Shown: positions 44,980 through 54,746, counted from the stretch's first letter. The stretch: DNA of 64,000 nt from G963708235 sp963708235 (GCA_963708235.1 OY970200.1:2666001-2730000), one strand, 5' to 3'. Numbers and translations: made by a program. Notes: generated from the letters alone by a model not told the origin.

Positions 44980-45664
44980 CGCCGCCACCCCCGTTGCCGG
45001 CGCCGGGGCCACCCGGTCCCCCGCCACCGAACCCGCCGCCGCCCGGGCCGAAGCCGGACAGAATGTCGGAGCAGGCGTCCTGGGCGGCCTGGAAGTCGGG
45101 ATCGTCCATGTCCACATCGCCGAACAGGCCACCGCCCTGCGGCGGCTGATCACCGTCGCCGGCCTCGGGCGGGCCGCCCATCGCCGAGAAGTCGGGATCT
45201 GCCATGTCGATCCCGTTATCGCGGATACACGCCGCAAACTCGACCATGGTGTCCTGCATCTCGGTCGGATCGCCGCGATCGAATCCGAGGCTGATCCCCT
45301 CGAGGTACTCCCCGCAGGTCTCGAAGGCCCCACCCATCGCACCCCCGCCGCCGGGCCCACCCCGGGCCCCGCCATCCTGACCCCCACCCTCACCGGCGGG
45401 TGGCGAGAGCTGGACGTTGCCATCGGCATCGACGGTGGGGTCGTCCATGTCGACGCCGTTCTCGCGCATACATGCGGCAAACGCCATCATCGCCGCCTCG
45501 ACATCTGCCGGATCGTCGCTGACGTCGGAGGGGGCGCTCGGGGTCTCCCCCTCGGCTGCGGCATCGGCGTCGAGACTTGCGACCTCAGCCACGGCATCAC
45601 CTCCTCCGCATGCGGCGAGCATCAGCGCCAGGGCCATCAGCGCCATCATCATTCGGTGTCTCAA
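44972..45664 (-). CDS. Lipoprotein with duplicated Cys-containing motif
   Basis: 230 residues from a TTG start, chosen for the GGAGGAGG ribosome site. The lipobox is LAAC (Cys near 19). Two copies of a motif FAAC(M/I)R(E/D)NG(V/I)DM(D/A)DP occur near the start and middle of the mature part, each paired with a later CGEYLEG- or CSDIL-type Cys, suggesting two small helical disulfide-linked units. Gly-rich spacers separate them and close the protein. First gene of the exporter operon; similar lipoproteins sit beside MacAB-like systems in actinobacteria, but the role is not established. Confidence 0.85.
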   Translation of the reverse strand: MRHRMMMALMALALMLAACGGGDAVAEVASLDADAAAEGETPSAPSDVSDDPADVEAAMMAFAACMRENGVDMDDPTVDADGNVQLSPPAGEGGGQDGGARGGPGGGGAMGGAFETCGEYLEGISLGFDRGDPTEMQDTMVEFAACIRDNGIDMADPDFSAMGGPPEAGDGDQPPQGGGLFGDVDMDDPDFQAAQDACSDILSGFGPGGGGFGGGGPGGPGAGNGGGGDA

Positions 45665-46085
45665 GAGTCCTCCTCCGATCGATATGGGAACGGTCATCTG
45701 CCACGACGATGGCGCGGTCAGGTGAGACGCTCCTCAATCTCGGATGAGAAACGGATGAAAAGCCGGATCGGTATCCCGGACGGCTGACGCAGGACACCTG
45801 GCGCACCGTGTCGGGAAACGGCTCCCGCCGACCTTTGCGCATGTTCCACGCCGATCGCTCCTTACGCCTACAACCAAGCTGGGTGGGGCGCTGTCGACCC
45901 CCAAAGCCCATGGGCAATTGACGCCACGCTATGGTGGTCCGCAGTGGAGGTCGCCGCCTAGCACATCGTCGCAATCCGAGTCAGCTCAACCATGGTCAGA
46001 CCCGGCCGCCTGCGCGGTCCCGTTCGTTTCTTGGTCGTTTGCATCACCGGTTTGTCGCATCGATTCTCGGGGCAGGAGGCGAACA
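45665..46085. other. Intergenic region between divergent operons
   Basis: About 420 bases carrying the promoters of the exporter operon (minus) and the GH130 gene (plus). A TTGACG hexamer occurs at 45917-45922 but lacks a clear -10 partner. No ORF with family signatures and no recognisable structured RNA. Confidence 0.4.
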
Positions 46086-47225
46086 ATGATGGACGGGCAC
46101 CGGCCGCCGGCAGCCTCAAACCATGCGCCGGATGATGGTCCCCGATACAAACTCTCGGGGTATCGGCTGGAACGGCGTGGCGTCCTCATGGAACCGGCTC
46201 CGAACGAACCCAACCAGGCGTGGGGTGTGCTCAATCCGGCAACGGCGCGAGACCGCAACGGAGAGCTCTGGATCTTTCCCCGTCTCGTGGCCGAACACAA
46301 CCTGTCGCGTATAGGCAGGGCGAAAGTCCTCGTCGACGAGACCGGGGATCCGGTCGGGACCGACCCGCCCACTGTGGCCATCGAGCCCACCGAGCAGTGG
46401 GAGAAGAACGCAAGGACCTCGGGCACCGAAGACCCGCGGATCACCTGGATCCCGACGCTGGACCGCTATGTGATGAACTACACGGCATACGGTCCGCTGG
46501 GTCCCCGGATCGGGATCGCCGTCTCCTCCGACCTCGACCATTGGGACCGGCTGGGACCCCTCAACTTCTCGTACGAGCCCGGACTCACCACCGACCTCAA
46601 CCTCTATGCCAACAAGGATGCGCTGTGGTTCCCCGAACCGGTAACCGCACCGGACGGGAGCCGCGCCTACGCCGTTCTCCATCGACCCACCTGGGACCTC
46701 GACGAGATCAGCCGATATGGATACGTGGCGACTCCCGCCGGTGTCACCGATCCGCGACCTGGGATCTGGGTCTCGTACGTCGACGTCGCACGGACCGAAG
46801 CCGACATCCGACAGATCGTCCACGTCACCCGACATCGCCCGGTCGCAACCGGTCTGCATCCGTGGGAACACGTCAAGATCGGCGGTGGCCCGCCCCCGAT
46901 CCGGACCGATGCCGGCTGGCTCCTGATCTATCACGGAGTGTCGGGCATGTATGTCCCCGGCAAGGATCTGCAGCAGCACCTCAACTACTCGGCAGGGCTG
47001 ATGATCCTCGACCACGATGACCCATCGCGCGTCGTCGCCAGGTCGACCCACCCGCTGCTCACCCCGGACACCACCGAGGAGAAGGCGGGAATCGTCCCCA
47101 ACGTCGTCTTCCCTACGGCAATCGACGACCGCGGTGACGGCAGGGCCGACATCTTCTACGGGATGGCTGACAGCCGCATCGGCTGGGCGCGACTCACCTA
47201 TCCGACAGATCGGACGCCACGGTGA
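46086..47225 (+). CDS. GH130 family glycoside phosphorylase
   Basis: 379 residues of a five-bladed beta-propeller enzyme. Family residues are visible: the N-terminal NPATARDRNGELWIFPR, the catalytic-blade motif RTSGTEDPRITWI with the conserved Asp, and HPWEHVKIGGGPPPI, then AGLMILDHDDPSRV. GH130 enzymes phosphorolyse beta-mannosides (mannosyl-glucose, beta-1,2-mannobiose and so on), giving mannose 1-phosphate. Which mannoside is not clear. The start is ATG 46086 after CAGGAGG. No sugar transporter is adjacent, and no signal peptide is present. Confidence 0.9.
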   Translation: MMDGHRPPAASNHAPDDGPRYKLSGYRLERRGVLMEPAPNEPNQAWGVLNPATARDRNGELWIFPRLVAEHNLSRIGRAKVLVDETGDPVGTDPPTVAIEPTEQWEKNARTSGTEDPRITWIPTLDRYVMNYTAYGPLGPRIGIAVSSDLDHWDRLGPLNFSYEPGLTTDLNLYANKDALWFPEPVTAPDGSRAYAVLHRPTWDLDEISRYGYVATPAGVTDPRPGIWVSYVDVARTEADIRQIVHVTRHRPVATGLHPWEHVKIGGGPPPIRTDAGWLLIYHGVSGMYVPGKDLQQHLNYSAGLMILDHDDPSRVVARSTHPLLTPDTTEEKAGIVPNVVFPTAIDDRGDGRADIFYGMADSRIGWARLTYPTDRTPR

Positions 47226-47274
47226 GGACGCCACCGTGAGGACGGTGCGGTGAGGTCGTGACAGATGGAGAGCC

Positions 47275-47931
47275 TCAGGCGGTGCGAAGCTCCTTGCCGC
47301 CCGACTCGATCCAGGAGTCCCGCATCGACCCGGTGAGGCGATCGACCAGGCGCACCTGGGCGATGATGCCGGCGACCGCCAGGCCGATATAGATCCCGTA
47401 CCACCACCAGTCGATATCGAGGGCCTCGGTGGTGGCTGCGGACGAGAACTGGGAGGTGTCGACCACCCCGAACATCAGCATCAACCCACCGACGATGGTG
47501 CTGGCGCCGGCGGCGGCGCTGAGCACGGTGAGGATCACCATGGGGAGATTCCCGAGGATGGCGACAAGGGCGAGGATCACACCGAGCGCCACACCGGACA
47601 GGATCGTCAGCCACGACCAGGTAATCCCCAGGGCCACCAGCACCGAAGTGGAGATGGAGAAGCCGATGGCGGCCATGGCGATGACGACCGACACCTCGTA
47701 GTAGAGGTAGGCGATCAACCCGAACACGACGGCGACCACGACACCGACGATCCAGCCCAGCACGGAGCTGAGAAATCCCTCGTTGCCGATGTTGGCGACG
47801 AGTCCGGCCCCGAGCACGAAGCCGGCAAAGGCGCCCCAGATGGGGATGATGATCCGCAGCATCAACCATCCGCGGAAGCAGAACAGGGCTCCGATGGCAA
47901 TGGCAAGCAATCCGACGATGACGTCTTCCAC
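47275..47931 (-). CDS. Multi-span membrane protein, DUF4203/TMEM198-like
   Basis: 218 residues with about seven closely spaced hydrophobic segments (LRIIIPIWGAFAGFVLGAG, VLGWIVGVVVAVVFGLIAYL and others) and a short hydrophilic C-terminus. The repeated small-residue helices and the opening VEDVIVGLLAIAIG fit the TMEM198/DUF4203 family of unknown function. GTG 47931 is the likely start, with AAAGGG upstream. Converges on the GH130 gene. Confidence 0.7.
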   Translation of the reverse strand: MEDVIVGLLAIAIGALFCFRGWLMLRIIIPIWGAFAGFVLGAGLVANIGNEGFLSSVLGWIVGVVVAVVFGLIAYLYYEVSVVIAMAAIGFSISTSVLVALGITWSWLTILSGVALGVILALVAILGNLPMVILTVLSAAAGASTIVGGLMLMFGVVDTSQFSSAATTEALDIDWWWYGIYIGLAVAGIIAQVRLVDRLTGSMRDSWIESGGKELRTA

Positions 47932-48128
47932 AAGAGCCCTTTCGCTCGATTCGGCCACTCTAGAACCGCAACCCGCCAGGTGCCGGGCATTACGCTCCCG
48001 CAACGTGGTCCACGATCAGGGGGTCTGATCAGAGCCCCACCCGAGAGGGCGATCGAAGGTCCCTCCGGTGTCTCGATTCCCGGACCCGTTGGGGTACTCC
48101 GCACCGCAGCGCCAGTTAAGGTCATCGC

Positions 48129-49940
48129 GTGTCGGACATCTCAACCACCTTCGCCGTCCTTGGTGCCGTCGTGGTGCTCTTTGTGTGGAACCGGCTCCCC
48201 GTGGAGATGGTCGCCATCGGGGCGGCGCTGGTTCTGGTCGCCACCGGGGTTCTCGACATCGACCAGGCACTGTCCGGGTTCGGCGATCCAACCGTCATCT
48301 TCATCGCTGCCCTCTTCATCGTCAGCGAGGGTCTCGACGCCACCGGGGTGACGACGTGGGCCGGCCAGCACCTCATCGCCCGGGCGGGCGAGAGCCGGAC
48401 GCGGCTCACCGTGTTGATGATGCTGCTGGTGGCGTCGCTCACGGCGTTGATCAGCGTCAACGGCGCCGTTGCCGCACTGTTCCCCATGGTGGTGGTCATC
48501 GCCATCCGGTTGGGGCGTTCCCCGTCGCAGCTTCTGATGCCGCTGGCATTCGCCGCCCATGCCGGATCGATGTTGACCCTCACCGGCACCCCGGTGAACA
48601 TCCTCGTCTCCGAAGCCTCCGTCGAGGCTGGGGAGGGCGCATTCGGTTACTTCGAGTTCGCCCTGATCGGCATCCCCCTGGTGCTGGGGTGTATCGCCAT
48701 CGCCGTGGTTCTCGGTCCCCGCCTGCTGCCGAACCGCACCCCGCGGTCGATCCCGCCCAACCTCAGCGACCACGCCCGGACCCTGATCGACCAGTACGCA
48801 CGCAACGTCGTGGTGGCCGAGCTCAGCGTGACCGACCGGTCGGCCTTCGTCGGGGTCGACCGCAACGACATCGACCTCTCCGCCTACCCGCTGATCACGC
48901 TGCTCAACGTGAAGACCCCGACCGGCGACCGTCGCGACGCCACCCCGCTTGCTCCCGAGGATCTGCTCGTTGTCGGAGGCAAGTCGGAGGCGATCGCCGA
49001 GTTCGCCGCCTCGGCGGGACTGACGCCGGTATCGCACCGGACGGGCCGGGAACTCGAGGCGGTGTTGATGTCGCGGGAGGTGGGCGTCGTCGAGGTGGTG
49101 ATCCCTCCCCGCTCCAGCATGGTCGGTGTTCCCGTGTTCCCCGGGATGGTGACCAGCAGCGGCGACTATGTGATCCTTGCGGTCCAGCGCGGCGGCCAGG
49201 ACCTGGGTCCCCGGGAGACCGAGGTCGAGATCGGCGACACCCTGCTGCTCCAGGGCACCTGGGATGTCATGGACGCCAACATCGAGGCCGACCCGGATGT
49301 GCTGGTGGTCGACCCGCCCCACCTGGTCCGTCGCCAGGTGGTCCCGATGGGGCTCCGCGCCAAGGAGGCGGTGGCGATCCTGATCGGGATGGTCGTTCTG
49401 CTCGCCACCGGGGTGGTCCCCGCCGTGGTGGCCGCCCTGCTCGGGGCCGGGGCCATGATCCTGACCCGGGTCCTGTCGATGGAGCAGGCCTACCGATCGA
49501 TCTCGTGGACCACCGTGCTACTGGTCGGCGGGATGATCCCGCTGTCGGACGCCGTCCGGGACACCGGGGCCGCCGACGAGATGGCGCATCTCCTGGTCGA
49601 CGTCGTCGGTGAGGCCGGCCCGTATGCGCTGCTTGCCGGGTTGTTCGTTCTGACCGCCGTGTTGGGTCAGCTCATCTCGAACATGGCGACGGCGCTGGTG
49701 GTGATCCCCATCGCCGTCACCGCTGCGGGCGAGATGGGCGTGGCCGCCCGGCCGGTGCTGATGTCGCTGACCATCGCCGCCGCTGCCGCCTTCCTGACGC
49801 CGGTGGCGACTCCGGCGAACCTGATGGTGATGGGTCCGGGAGGCTACCGATTCGGCGACTACTGGAAGCTCGGGATCCCGATGCTCGCCTGGTTCTTCGT
49901 GGTCGCCGTGTTCGTGGTCCCCGTGTTCTGGTCGTTGTGA
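48129..49940 (+). CDS. SLC13-family transporter with central TrkA-C domains
   Basis: 603 residues: an N-terminal bundle of about five membrane segments, a cytoplasmic stretch with two RCK/TrkA_C-like domains (about 210-390; strands VVVAELSVTDRSAFVG and VVEVVIPPRSSMVG), then a second membrane bundle. The repeated ion-transporter motifs TLTGTPVNILV and TPVATPANLMV mark the divalent anion:Na+ symporter superfamily. Substrate may be dicarboxylate, sulfate or a related anion. Starts with GTG at 48129. Confidence 0.88.
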   Translation: MSDISTTFAVLGAVVVLFVWNRLPVEMVAIGAALVLVATGVLDIDQALSGFGDPTVIFIAALFIVSEGLDATGVTTWAGQHLIARAGESRTRLTVLMMLLVASLTALISVNGAVAALFPMVVVIAIRLGRSPSQLLMPLAFAAHAGSMLTLTGTPVNILVSEASVEAGEGAFGYFEFALIGIPLVLGCIAIAVVLGPRLLPNRTPRSIPPNLSDHARTLIDQYARNVVVAELSVTDRSAFVGVDRNDIDLSAYPLITLLNVKTPTGDRRDATPLAPEDLLVVGGKSEAIAEFAASAGLTPVSHRTGRELEAVLMSREVGVVEVVIPPRSSMVGVPVFPGMVTSSGDYVILAVQRGGQDLGPRETEVEIGDTLLLQGTWDVMDANIEADPDVLVVDPPHLVRRQVVPMGLRAKEAVAILIGMVVLLATGVVPAVVAALLGAGAMILTRVLSMEQAYRSISWTTVLLVGGMIPLSDAVRDTGAADEMAHLLVDVVGEAGPYALLAGLFVLTAVLGQLISNMATALVVIPIAVTAAGEMGVAARPVLMSLTIAAAAAFLTPVATPANLMVMGPGGYRFGDYWKLGIPMLAWFFVVAVFVVPVFWSL

Positions 49941-49964
49941 CCGTGTTCCGAACGTGGTGAGCCG

Positions 49965-52394
49965 TCACAGGTACTCGTTGCGCTCCAGCCATCGGAAGGC
50001 GAAGAAGCCCCAGATCGGGGGCAGGTAGAACGAGGCCATCCGGTACATGACGACGGCGGCGAAGGCGATCTCCTCGGGCACACCGGCACCGACCAGACCG
50101 TAGATCAGCCCGCCCTCGGTGACCCCGATCCCGCCGGGCACCGGGAGCAGCCCGGCGAGCAGCGACACCGACACGATGATGATGATCAGCTCACCCAACC
50201 CGACCTGGGCGCCGAGCGCCCGGACAAAGGCCCCGAGCGCCAGGGCGAGCATCACATCGGCGGCAAGGTTGCCACCGAACAACATGGCGAGGCGGCGTGG
50301 CGAGTTGAGTCCCCGCAGGGCGCTCAGCGCCTCGGTGAGCAGCTGACGCACATGGAACACGATCCGCTCCCGCCACGATGGCACCGAGAGCACGCCGACG
50401 ATGCCCAGCACGGCCAACAGCACCACCACCAACACCAGCCGCCCCGGTCCCTCCCCAAAACTCAGATCGAGATCGAGGTCGAGCGAGGCCGAGGTGAAGA
50501 ACAGCAGACCGGAGATCACCAGGACCTGGACGACCAGGCTCCCGAACCCATCCACCCCTCCGACGGCGAGCGCTGCTCCCCTGGCCAGCCCCTGACGCTG
50601 GAAGAACCTCACATTGACCGCAATCCGCGCCGCACTTCCCGGGATGACCAGGTTGACATACGACACGGCGAGCTGGAGGGCGTAGACGAGACCGAGCGGA
50701 AGCCTGACGGGACAGGCGCCGAGGGTGGAAACGGCCTGAGCGAAGCGGGGCACCTGGGCGACCACCAGACCGAGCACCACCAACCACCACACCGCCTCGC
50801 CGACCTGCTCGCCGACGGCGGCGAGATCGACCCCTCCCACGACACCGGCCAGAGCGACGAAGGCGAGCACCAGAAACGCAAGCTGGAGCAGCGAACCGAG
50901 GGTCACCCGTCGCAGCTTCTCCAGCGCCGGGGCAGCGATCCCGAGGGAGCCGGCCACCCGTTCCCGCAGCTCATCCAGGTCGAAGTCGGTCTCGCGCACC
51001 AGGCGACGTTGCTCGACGGTGAGCACCGGGGTCTGCAGCAAGGGGAGCATCGCCGCCACCCCCTCGTCACCGAGTTGCCGACGCACCGCTTCCACCGCAG
51101 CGTCCTCGCCGGCGCCGATCACCGTGGCGAAGAAGAGCTGGGCATGATCGCGGCGTCTTCGCAACGGCTCGGCGGCAAGCGTGGCGCCACCGAAATCGCT
51201 GAGCCCCACCTGCACCGTGGGATCTCCCGCCGAGGCGTCCGACGACAGGAACATGTGGGTGTGGTCCACCCGTCCATGGGCGATCCCCTCGCCGTGCAGC
51301 CGGCTCAACGTGTGCCACATTGCTTCGAGCAACCCGGGACTCCAGCGTTGCGATGGTTGCGGTAGCGGTGTCCCCTGGTTGCGTAGCACCAGGAGCGCAT
51401 CCGAGTCCTCGGTGGCGGCGGCGGTGACCACCTGATGGGTGGGGATCCCGGAGCGGGCCGCAAGCAGCGTCAGCAGCGCCTCGTGCTCGACCTGATGCAG
51501 GCGTCCTCGCGCCACCGGTGTTTCCGGATCCCGGTACCAGACCGTTCGCCACAACGTGGCGAGAAGTTGAGTGTCGTGGGCGTCGCGCCCGTACACCTTG
51601 ACCAGCAGCGGGCGACCCGCCGTGTCCTCGGCCTGGGCGATGAACACACCGGCCGGCTGCCGCTCACCCACCCACATTGCGGTGACCGCCACCCCCAGCT
51701 CGGCGAGGGCGGTGGAGACGCCCACCAGGGTGGGTCGACCCCGGGACGAGCCGAAGAGGAGGTGGATCGCCGAGGCGCTGATCACCGCAACCAGGGCACC
51801 GGCGACCGCCCGGCTCGGGGTCGCCGCCCCGAGCAACATCGCCGATGCCGCCGCCAGCCAGAACGATGCGGTGGCGATGCGACGCACCGGCCGCGCCAGA
51901 TGAGGAGCGGCGGTCTTCACGACGGCACCCGACAGCGCCAGATGGGCGGCAGGAAACGGCCACGGCGAGACGCCGACCCGCAGCACGCCACCGATGTCGA
52001 TCCACTCGCCTTCGACGATCCTGCCGGCGACGAGCACCAGGGCGACGGCCCCGCCCAGCCCCAGCACCAGATCCCGGACCAGGGCGGTGCGGCGCCGCAC
52101 CACGGCGGCGACCAGCACGAGCACCGCCATCACCGAGAGACCATCGACCGCCAGGCGCCACACACTGTCGAGGAAGCCGGGCATGCTCGCCAACAGACCG
52201 ATCAGCGCCGCCTCGAGCCGGGAGGGAGGGATGGCGATGGTCCCCAACGCCGCCAGCCCCACCACGGCGGAGACAAAGGCGAACACATCACCCGCCCGCC
52301 GCGCCCGGGGCTCGTCGACCGCACCGGCGAAGAACCGGAGACCCCTACGTGTCGCCGGTTCGTCGACCACCGATGCGGGAAGGGTGTCGGTCAT
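49965..52394 (-). CDS. Three-part membrane protein: N-terminal TM region, kinase-like domain, UPF0104 flippase domain
   Basis: 809 residues. Residues about 35-230 hold several membrane segments. About 240-480 resembles a small-molecule or protein kinase: VKVYG (ATP-site Lys), HGRVDHTHMF (catalytic-loop position with Asp) and LSDFGGA (metal-binding DFG). From about 500 the sequence is the lysylphosphatidylglycerol-synthase-type flippase region (SYVNLVIPGSAARIAVNVRFF and LLPVPGGIGVTEGGLIYGL). Known relatives have the same layout in actinobacteria. The kinase core residues appear intact, so it may be active; the substrate is unknown. It converges on the SLC13 transporter gene (stop 49940). Confidence 0.85.
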   Translation of the reverse strand: MTDTLPASVVDEPATRRGLRFFAGAVDEPRARRAGDVFAFVSAVVGLAALGTIAIPPSRLEAALIGLLASMPGFLDSVWRLAVDGLSVMAVLVLVAAVVRRRTALVRDLVLGLGGAVALVLVAGRIVEGEWIDIGGVLRVGVSPWPFPAAHLALSGAVVKTAAPHLARPVRRIATASFWLAAASAMLLGAATPSRAVAGALVAVISASAIHLLFGSSRGRPTLVGVSTALAELGVAVTAMWVGERQPAGVFIAQAEDTAGRPLLVKVYGRDAHDTQLLATLWRTVWYRDPETPVARGRLHQVEHEALLTLLAARSGIPTHQVVTAAATEDSDALLVLRNQGTPLPQPSQRWSPGLLEAMWHTLSRLHGEGIAHGRVDHTHMFLSSDASAGDPTVQVGLSDFGGATLAAEPLRRRRDHAQLFFATVIGAGEDAAVEAVRRQLGDEGVAAMLPLLQTPVLTVEQRRLVRETDFDLDELRERVAGSLGIAAPALEKLRRVTLGSLLQLAFLVLAFVALAGVVGGVDLAAVGEQVGEAVWWLVVLGLVVAQVPRFAQAVSTLGACPVRLPLGLVYALQLAVSYVNLVIPGSAARIAVNVRFFQRQGLARGAALAVGGVDGFGSLVVQVLVISGLLFFTSASLDLDLDLSFGEGPGRLVLVVVLLAVLGIVGVLSVPSWRERIVFHVRQLLTEALSALRGLNSPRRLAMLFGGNLAADVMLALALGAFVRALGAQVGLGELIIIIVSVSLLAGLLPVPGGIGVTEGGLIYGLVGAGVPEEIAFAAVVMYRMASFYLPPIWGFFAFRWLERNEYL

Positions 52395-52460
52395 GTCCGG
52401 GGATTGTGCCAGGCGACGGGGGTGGTTGCGCCGATGCCGGCCCCCGTGCCGGGAAGGGTT

Positions 52461-52497
52461 CGGGGGTGGTGTCCGGCATACCGGACCCCACCCCCCG
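52461..52497 (-). terminator. Terminator after the lipoprotein gene
   Basis: A near-perfect stem, CGGGGGTGGTGTCCGG, loop CATA, CCGGACCCCACCCCCCG, lying just downstream of the minus-strand lipoprotein stop at 52550. Confidence 0.6.
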
Positions 52498-52549
52498 ATC
52501 GTGGACGGCGGAGCCGCCCGTGGTCAGGTCACGATGGTCCCTGCGACCG

Positions 52550-52996
52550 TCACCCGCAGTTCGCCACCAGCTCGAAGTCGTTGGGTGAGGCGGTGTCGTC
52601 TGCCTCGGTGACCACACCGTACGCCGAGATGTTCCCGTCGGTGACGATCAGCTCGTCGATCCGGCCTTCGGCTTCGAAGCCGCCGCTCATCAGGAGTGTC
52701 CCGAAGCCCTCGGGGGCGGAGACCGTCACCATCACATCGCCTGAGGTGGCGGTGAAGCTGGCCCCGGTCTCGGTCACGTCACAGGTGCCGTCGATGGCAA
52801 GGGGGTAGCTGTTGCCGTTGGAGAGCGCCAGGTCACCGGTTCCCTGGGCGATTTCGGGCATCGTCGTGAGCGTGGTCTCGGTGACGTCACCGGCCTCGGT
52901 GGTCTCGACGGTCTCGTCGTCGCCGCCACATGCGGCGAGCACCAGCGCCATCACCGTCAGCAGAGCCAGCATGCGCAAACGAACAGGAGTCATCAT
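52550..52996 (-). CDS. Small lipoprotein of unknown function
   Basis: 148 residues with a signal peptide and lipobox (MALVLAAC, Cys near 23), an acidic Thr-rich linker, and a beta-rich mature domain with a possible disulfide (Cys in DGTCDVTETG and the final ANCG). It resembles small actinobacterial LpqH-like lipoproteins in layout, but no clear family match is claimed. Stands alone with its own hairpin downstream. Confidence 0.75.
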   Translation of the reverse strand: MMTPVRLRMLALLTVMALVLAACGGDDETVETTEAGDVTETTLTTMPEIAQGTGDLALSNGNSYPLAIDGTCDVTETGASFTATSGDVMVTVSAPEGFGTLLMSGGFEAEGRIDELIVTDGNISAYGVVTEADDTASPNDFELVANCG

Positions 52997-53097
52997 CGTT
53001 GTATACCTCGCATCGTTGTCGGGGGGTGTCGAGAGTCGACGTCGGTCACGCTACCGCACCGCTGCCGGTACGGGTTGTGACGATGGGTGACGGTCGC

Positions 53098-53880
53098 TCA
53101 GAGCCTGCCGGCGTCGACGATCCGTTGCAGGAACTGACGGGTCCGGGGCTGCTGCGGGTTGCGGAACATCTGGTCGGGTGGGCCCTGTTCGAGAATCTGA
53201 CCGCCGTCGAGGAAACAGACCTTGTCGGCGACGTCGCGGGCGAATCCCATCTCGTGGGTGGCGATCAGCATGGTCATGCCGTCGCGCTTGAGATCACGGA
53301 TGGCGTTGAGCACATCGGCGATCAGCTCCGGGTCGAGCGCCGACGTCACCTCGTCGAACAACATGAGCTGCGGGCCGGTGGCGAGGGAACGGACGATGGC
53401 GACCCGTTGCTGTTGCCCTCCGGAGAGCCGGTCCGGGAAGGCATCGGCCTTGTCCGCCAGCCCGAACCGGTCGAGCAGGGTGTGCGCCCGCTCCTCGGCG
53501 TCGCCGCGGCCGATGCCGTGGACCTTGCGGGGCGCCAGGGTGATGTTGTCGAGCACCGACATGTGGGGAAACAGGTTGAACGCCTGGAACACGATGCCCA
53601 TCTCCTGGCGAACCCGGTCCGTGTCGACCCCGCGGGCCGTGATCACCCGACCGTCGAGTGCGATCGCACCCTCGTCGATCCGCCACAGCAGGTTGACACA
53701 CTTGAGCAGGGTCGACTTGCCCGAGCCTGACGAGCCGATCAGGCACACCACCTCGTGGGTGGCGACCTCCAGGTCGATCCCGTCGAGCACGGTGTGGTCA
53801 CCGAATGCCTTGCGAACCCCGTGGAGGGCGAGCTTTGGCGGAGCCGCCGACGGTGTGGGGTCGGGGACGGGCGGTGTCAT
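53098..53880 (-). CDS. Polar amino acid ABC transporter ATPase
   Basis: 260 residues, GlnQ/HisP type. Walker A GSSGSGKSTLLKCVN, Q-loop VFQAFNLFPHMSVLDN, signature LSGGQQQRVAIVRSL, Walker B LMLFDEVTSALDPE and switch His ATHEMGFARDVAD are all intact; these variants (NLFPHMSVLDN, THEMGFAR) are diagnostic of polar amino acid importers. It overlaps the permease gene by four bases and is the last gene of the importer operon. Confidence 0.94.
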   Translation of the reverse strand: MTPPVPDPTPSAAPPKLALHGVRKAFGDHTVLDGIDLEVATHEVVCLIGSSGSGKSTLLKCVNLLWRIDEGAIALDGRVITARGVDTDRVRQEMGIVFQAFNLFPHMSVLDNITLAPRKVHGIGRGDAEERAHTLLDRFGLADKADAFPDRLSGGQQQRVAIVRSLATGPQLMLFDEVTSALDPELIADVLNAIRDLKRDGMTMLIATHEMGFARDVADKVCFLDGGQILEQGPPDQMFRNPQQPRTRQFLQRIVDAGRL

Positions 53881-54746
53881 CCGGTCCCCTGCTTTCTGCG
53901 CCGGTCGCGGTCTGCGTACCAGTCGGTGAATCTCGCCACCGGGACGGAGACCAGCAGGAACAGCACCGTGGCCACCACATACGGGGTGTAGTTGAAGCTA
54001 CGGGCGACCTCGATCTGCGCTTCCCTCACGGCTTCACGGATACCCAGGATGTAGACCAGGGCCACATCCTTCTGCAGGCTGACGAAACCGTTGAGCAGGG
54101 CGGGGACGACGTTGCGGACCGCCTGCGGCACCACCACATGTTGCAGCGACTGCCACTGGCTGAGGCCCAGCGAACGTGCTCCCATGCGCTGGCTGTCGTG
54201 GACCGACTCGATCCCGGCCCGGTACACCTCGGCGGTGTAGGCGCTGTAGCTGAGCACCAGGGCGGCAAGCCCCCAGAACAACGGGCTGTTGGGAACCCCC
54301 GGGAGCTGCAAGGCCGGGATCCCGAACCCCAACAACAGGATGAGCAGGATGATGGGGACACCACGCATCAGGTCGATGTAGATGACGGTGAGCAGCCGCA
54401 ACGGGAAGAACGCCGGTCCTTTGAGTGCCCGGATCACCGCCAGCAGCAGGGCGAACACCAGGATCACCACCTCGGCGACGAGGAACATCCGGACATCGAG
54501 CCAGAACGCCGAGACGATCGTGGGCCACACCTCGACGAACTTGTCGAGATTGAAGAACTGGCGTTGCACCGCCGGCCAGGCCGCCGAGCTGAGCACCCAC
54601 CACATGCCCAACCCGAACACGACGACGGTCGAGGCGGCGGCGATCAGCGCCGAACGCGCCCCGGCCTCACCGGTGAGCACCCGCCACCGGGAACCTTGCG
54701 GGTCCCGGGGCGGCGTGATCAGGGAGGGGGGCGGCGGCATGGTCAT
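53877..54746 (-). CDS. Amino acid ABC transporter permease
   Basis: 289 residues with a longer N-terminus and five or more membrane segments. The EAA-type loop GARSLGLSQWQSLQHVVVPQ and RGVPIILLILLL are standard for His/Glu/Gln permeases. Only one permease gene is present, so it probably acts as a homodimer. It lies 22 bases after the binding-protein gene and overlaps the ATPase gene. Confidence 0.92.
   Translation of the reverse strand: MTMPPPPSLITPPRDPQGSRWRVLTGEAGARSALIAAASTVVVFGLGMWWVLSSAAWPAVQRQFFNLDKFVEVWPTIVSAFWLDVRMFLVAEVVILVFALLLAVIRALKGPAFFPLRLLTVIYIDLMRGVPIILLILLLGFGIPALQLPGVPNSPLFWGLAALVLSYSAYTAEVYRAGIESVHDSQRMGARSLGLSQWQSLQHVVVPQAVRNVVPALLNGFVSLQKDVALVYILGIREAVREAQIEVARSFNYTPYVVATVLFLLVSVPVARFTDWYADRDRRRKQGTG

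Noticed and set aside
43372..45294. Plus-strand open frame opposite the exporter adaptor
   Set aside because: Compositional shadow; the minus strand has lipoyl and PG-binding-like domains.
47226..47274. CACCGT/ACGGTG hairpin between GH130 and the DUF4203-like gene
   Set aside because: Only 6 bp and no U tract; too weak to call a terminator.
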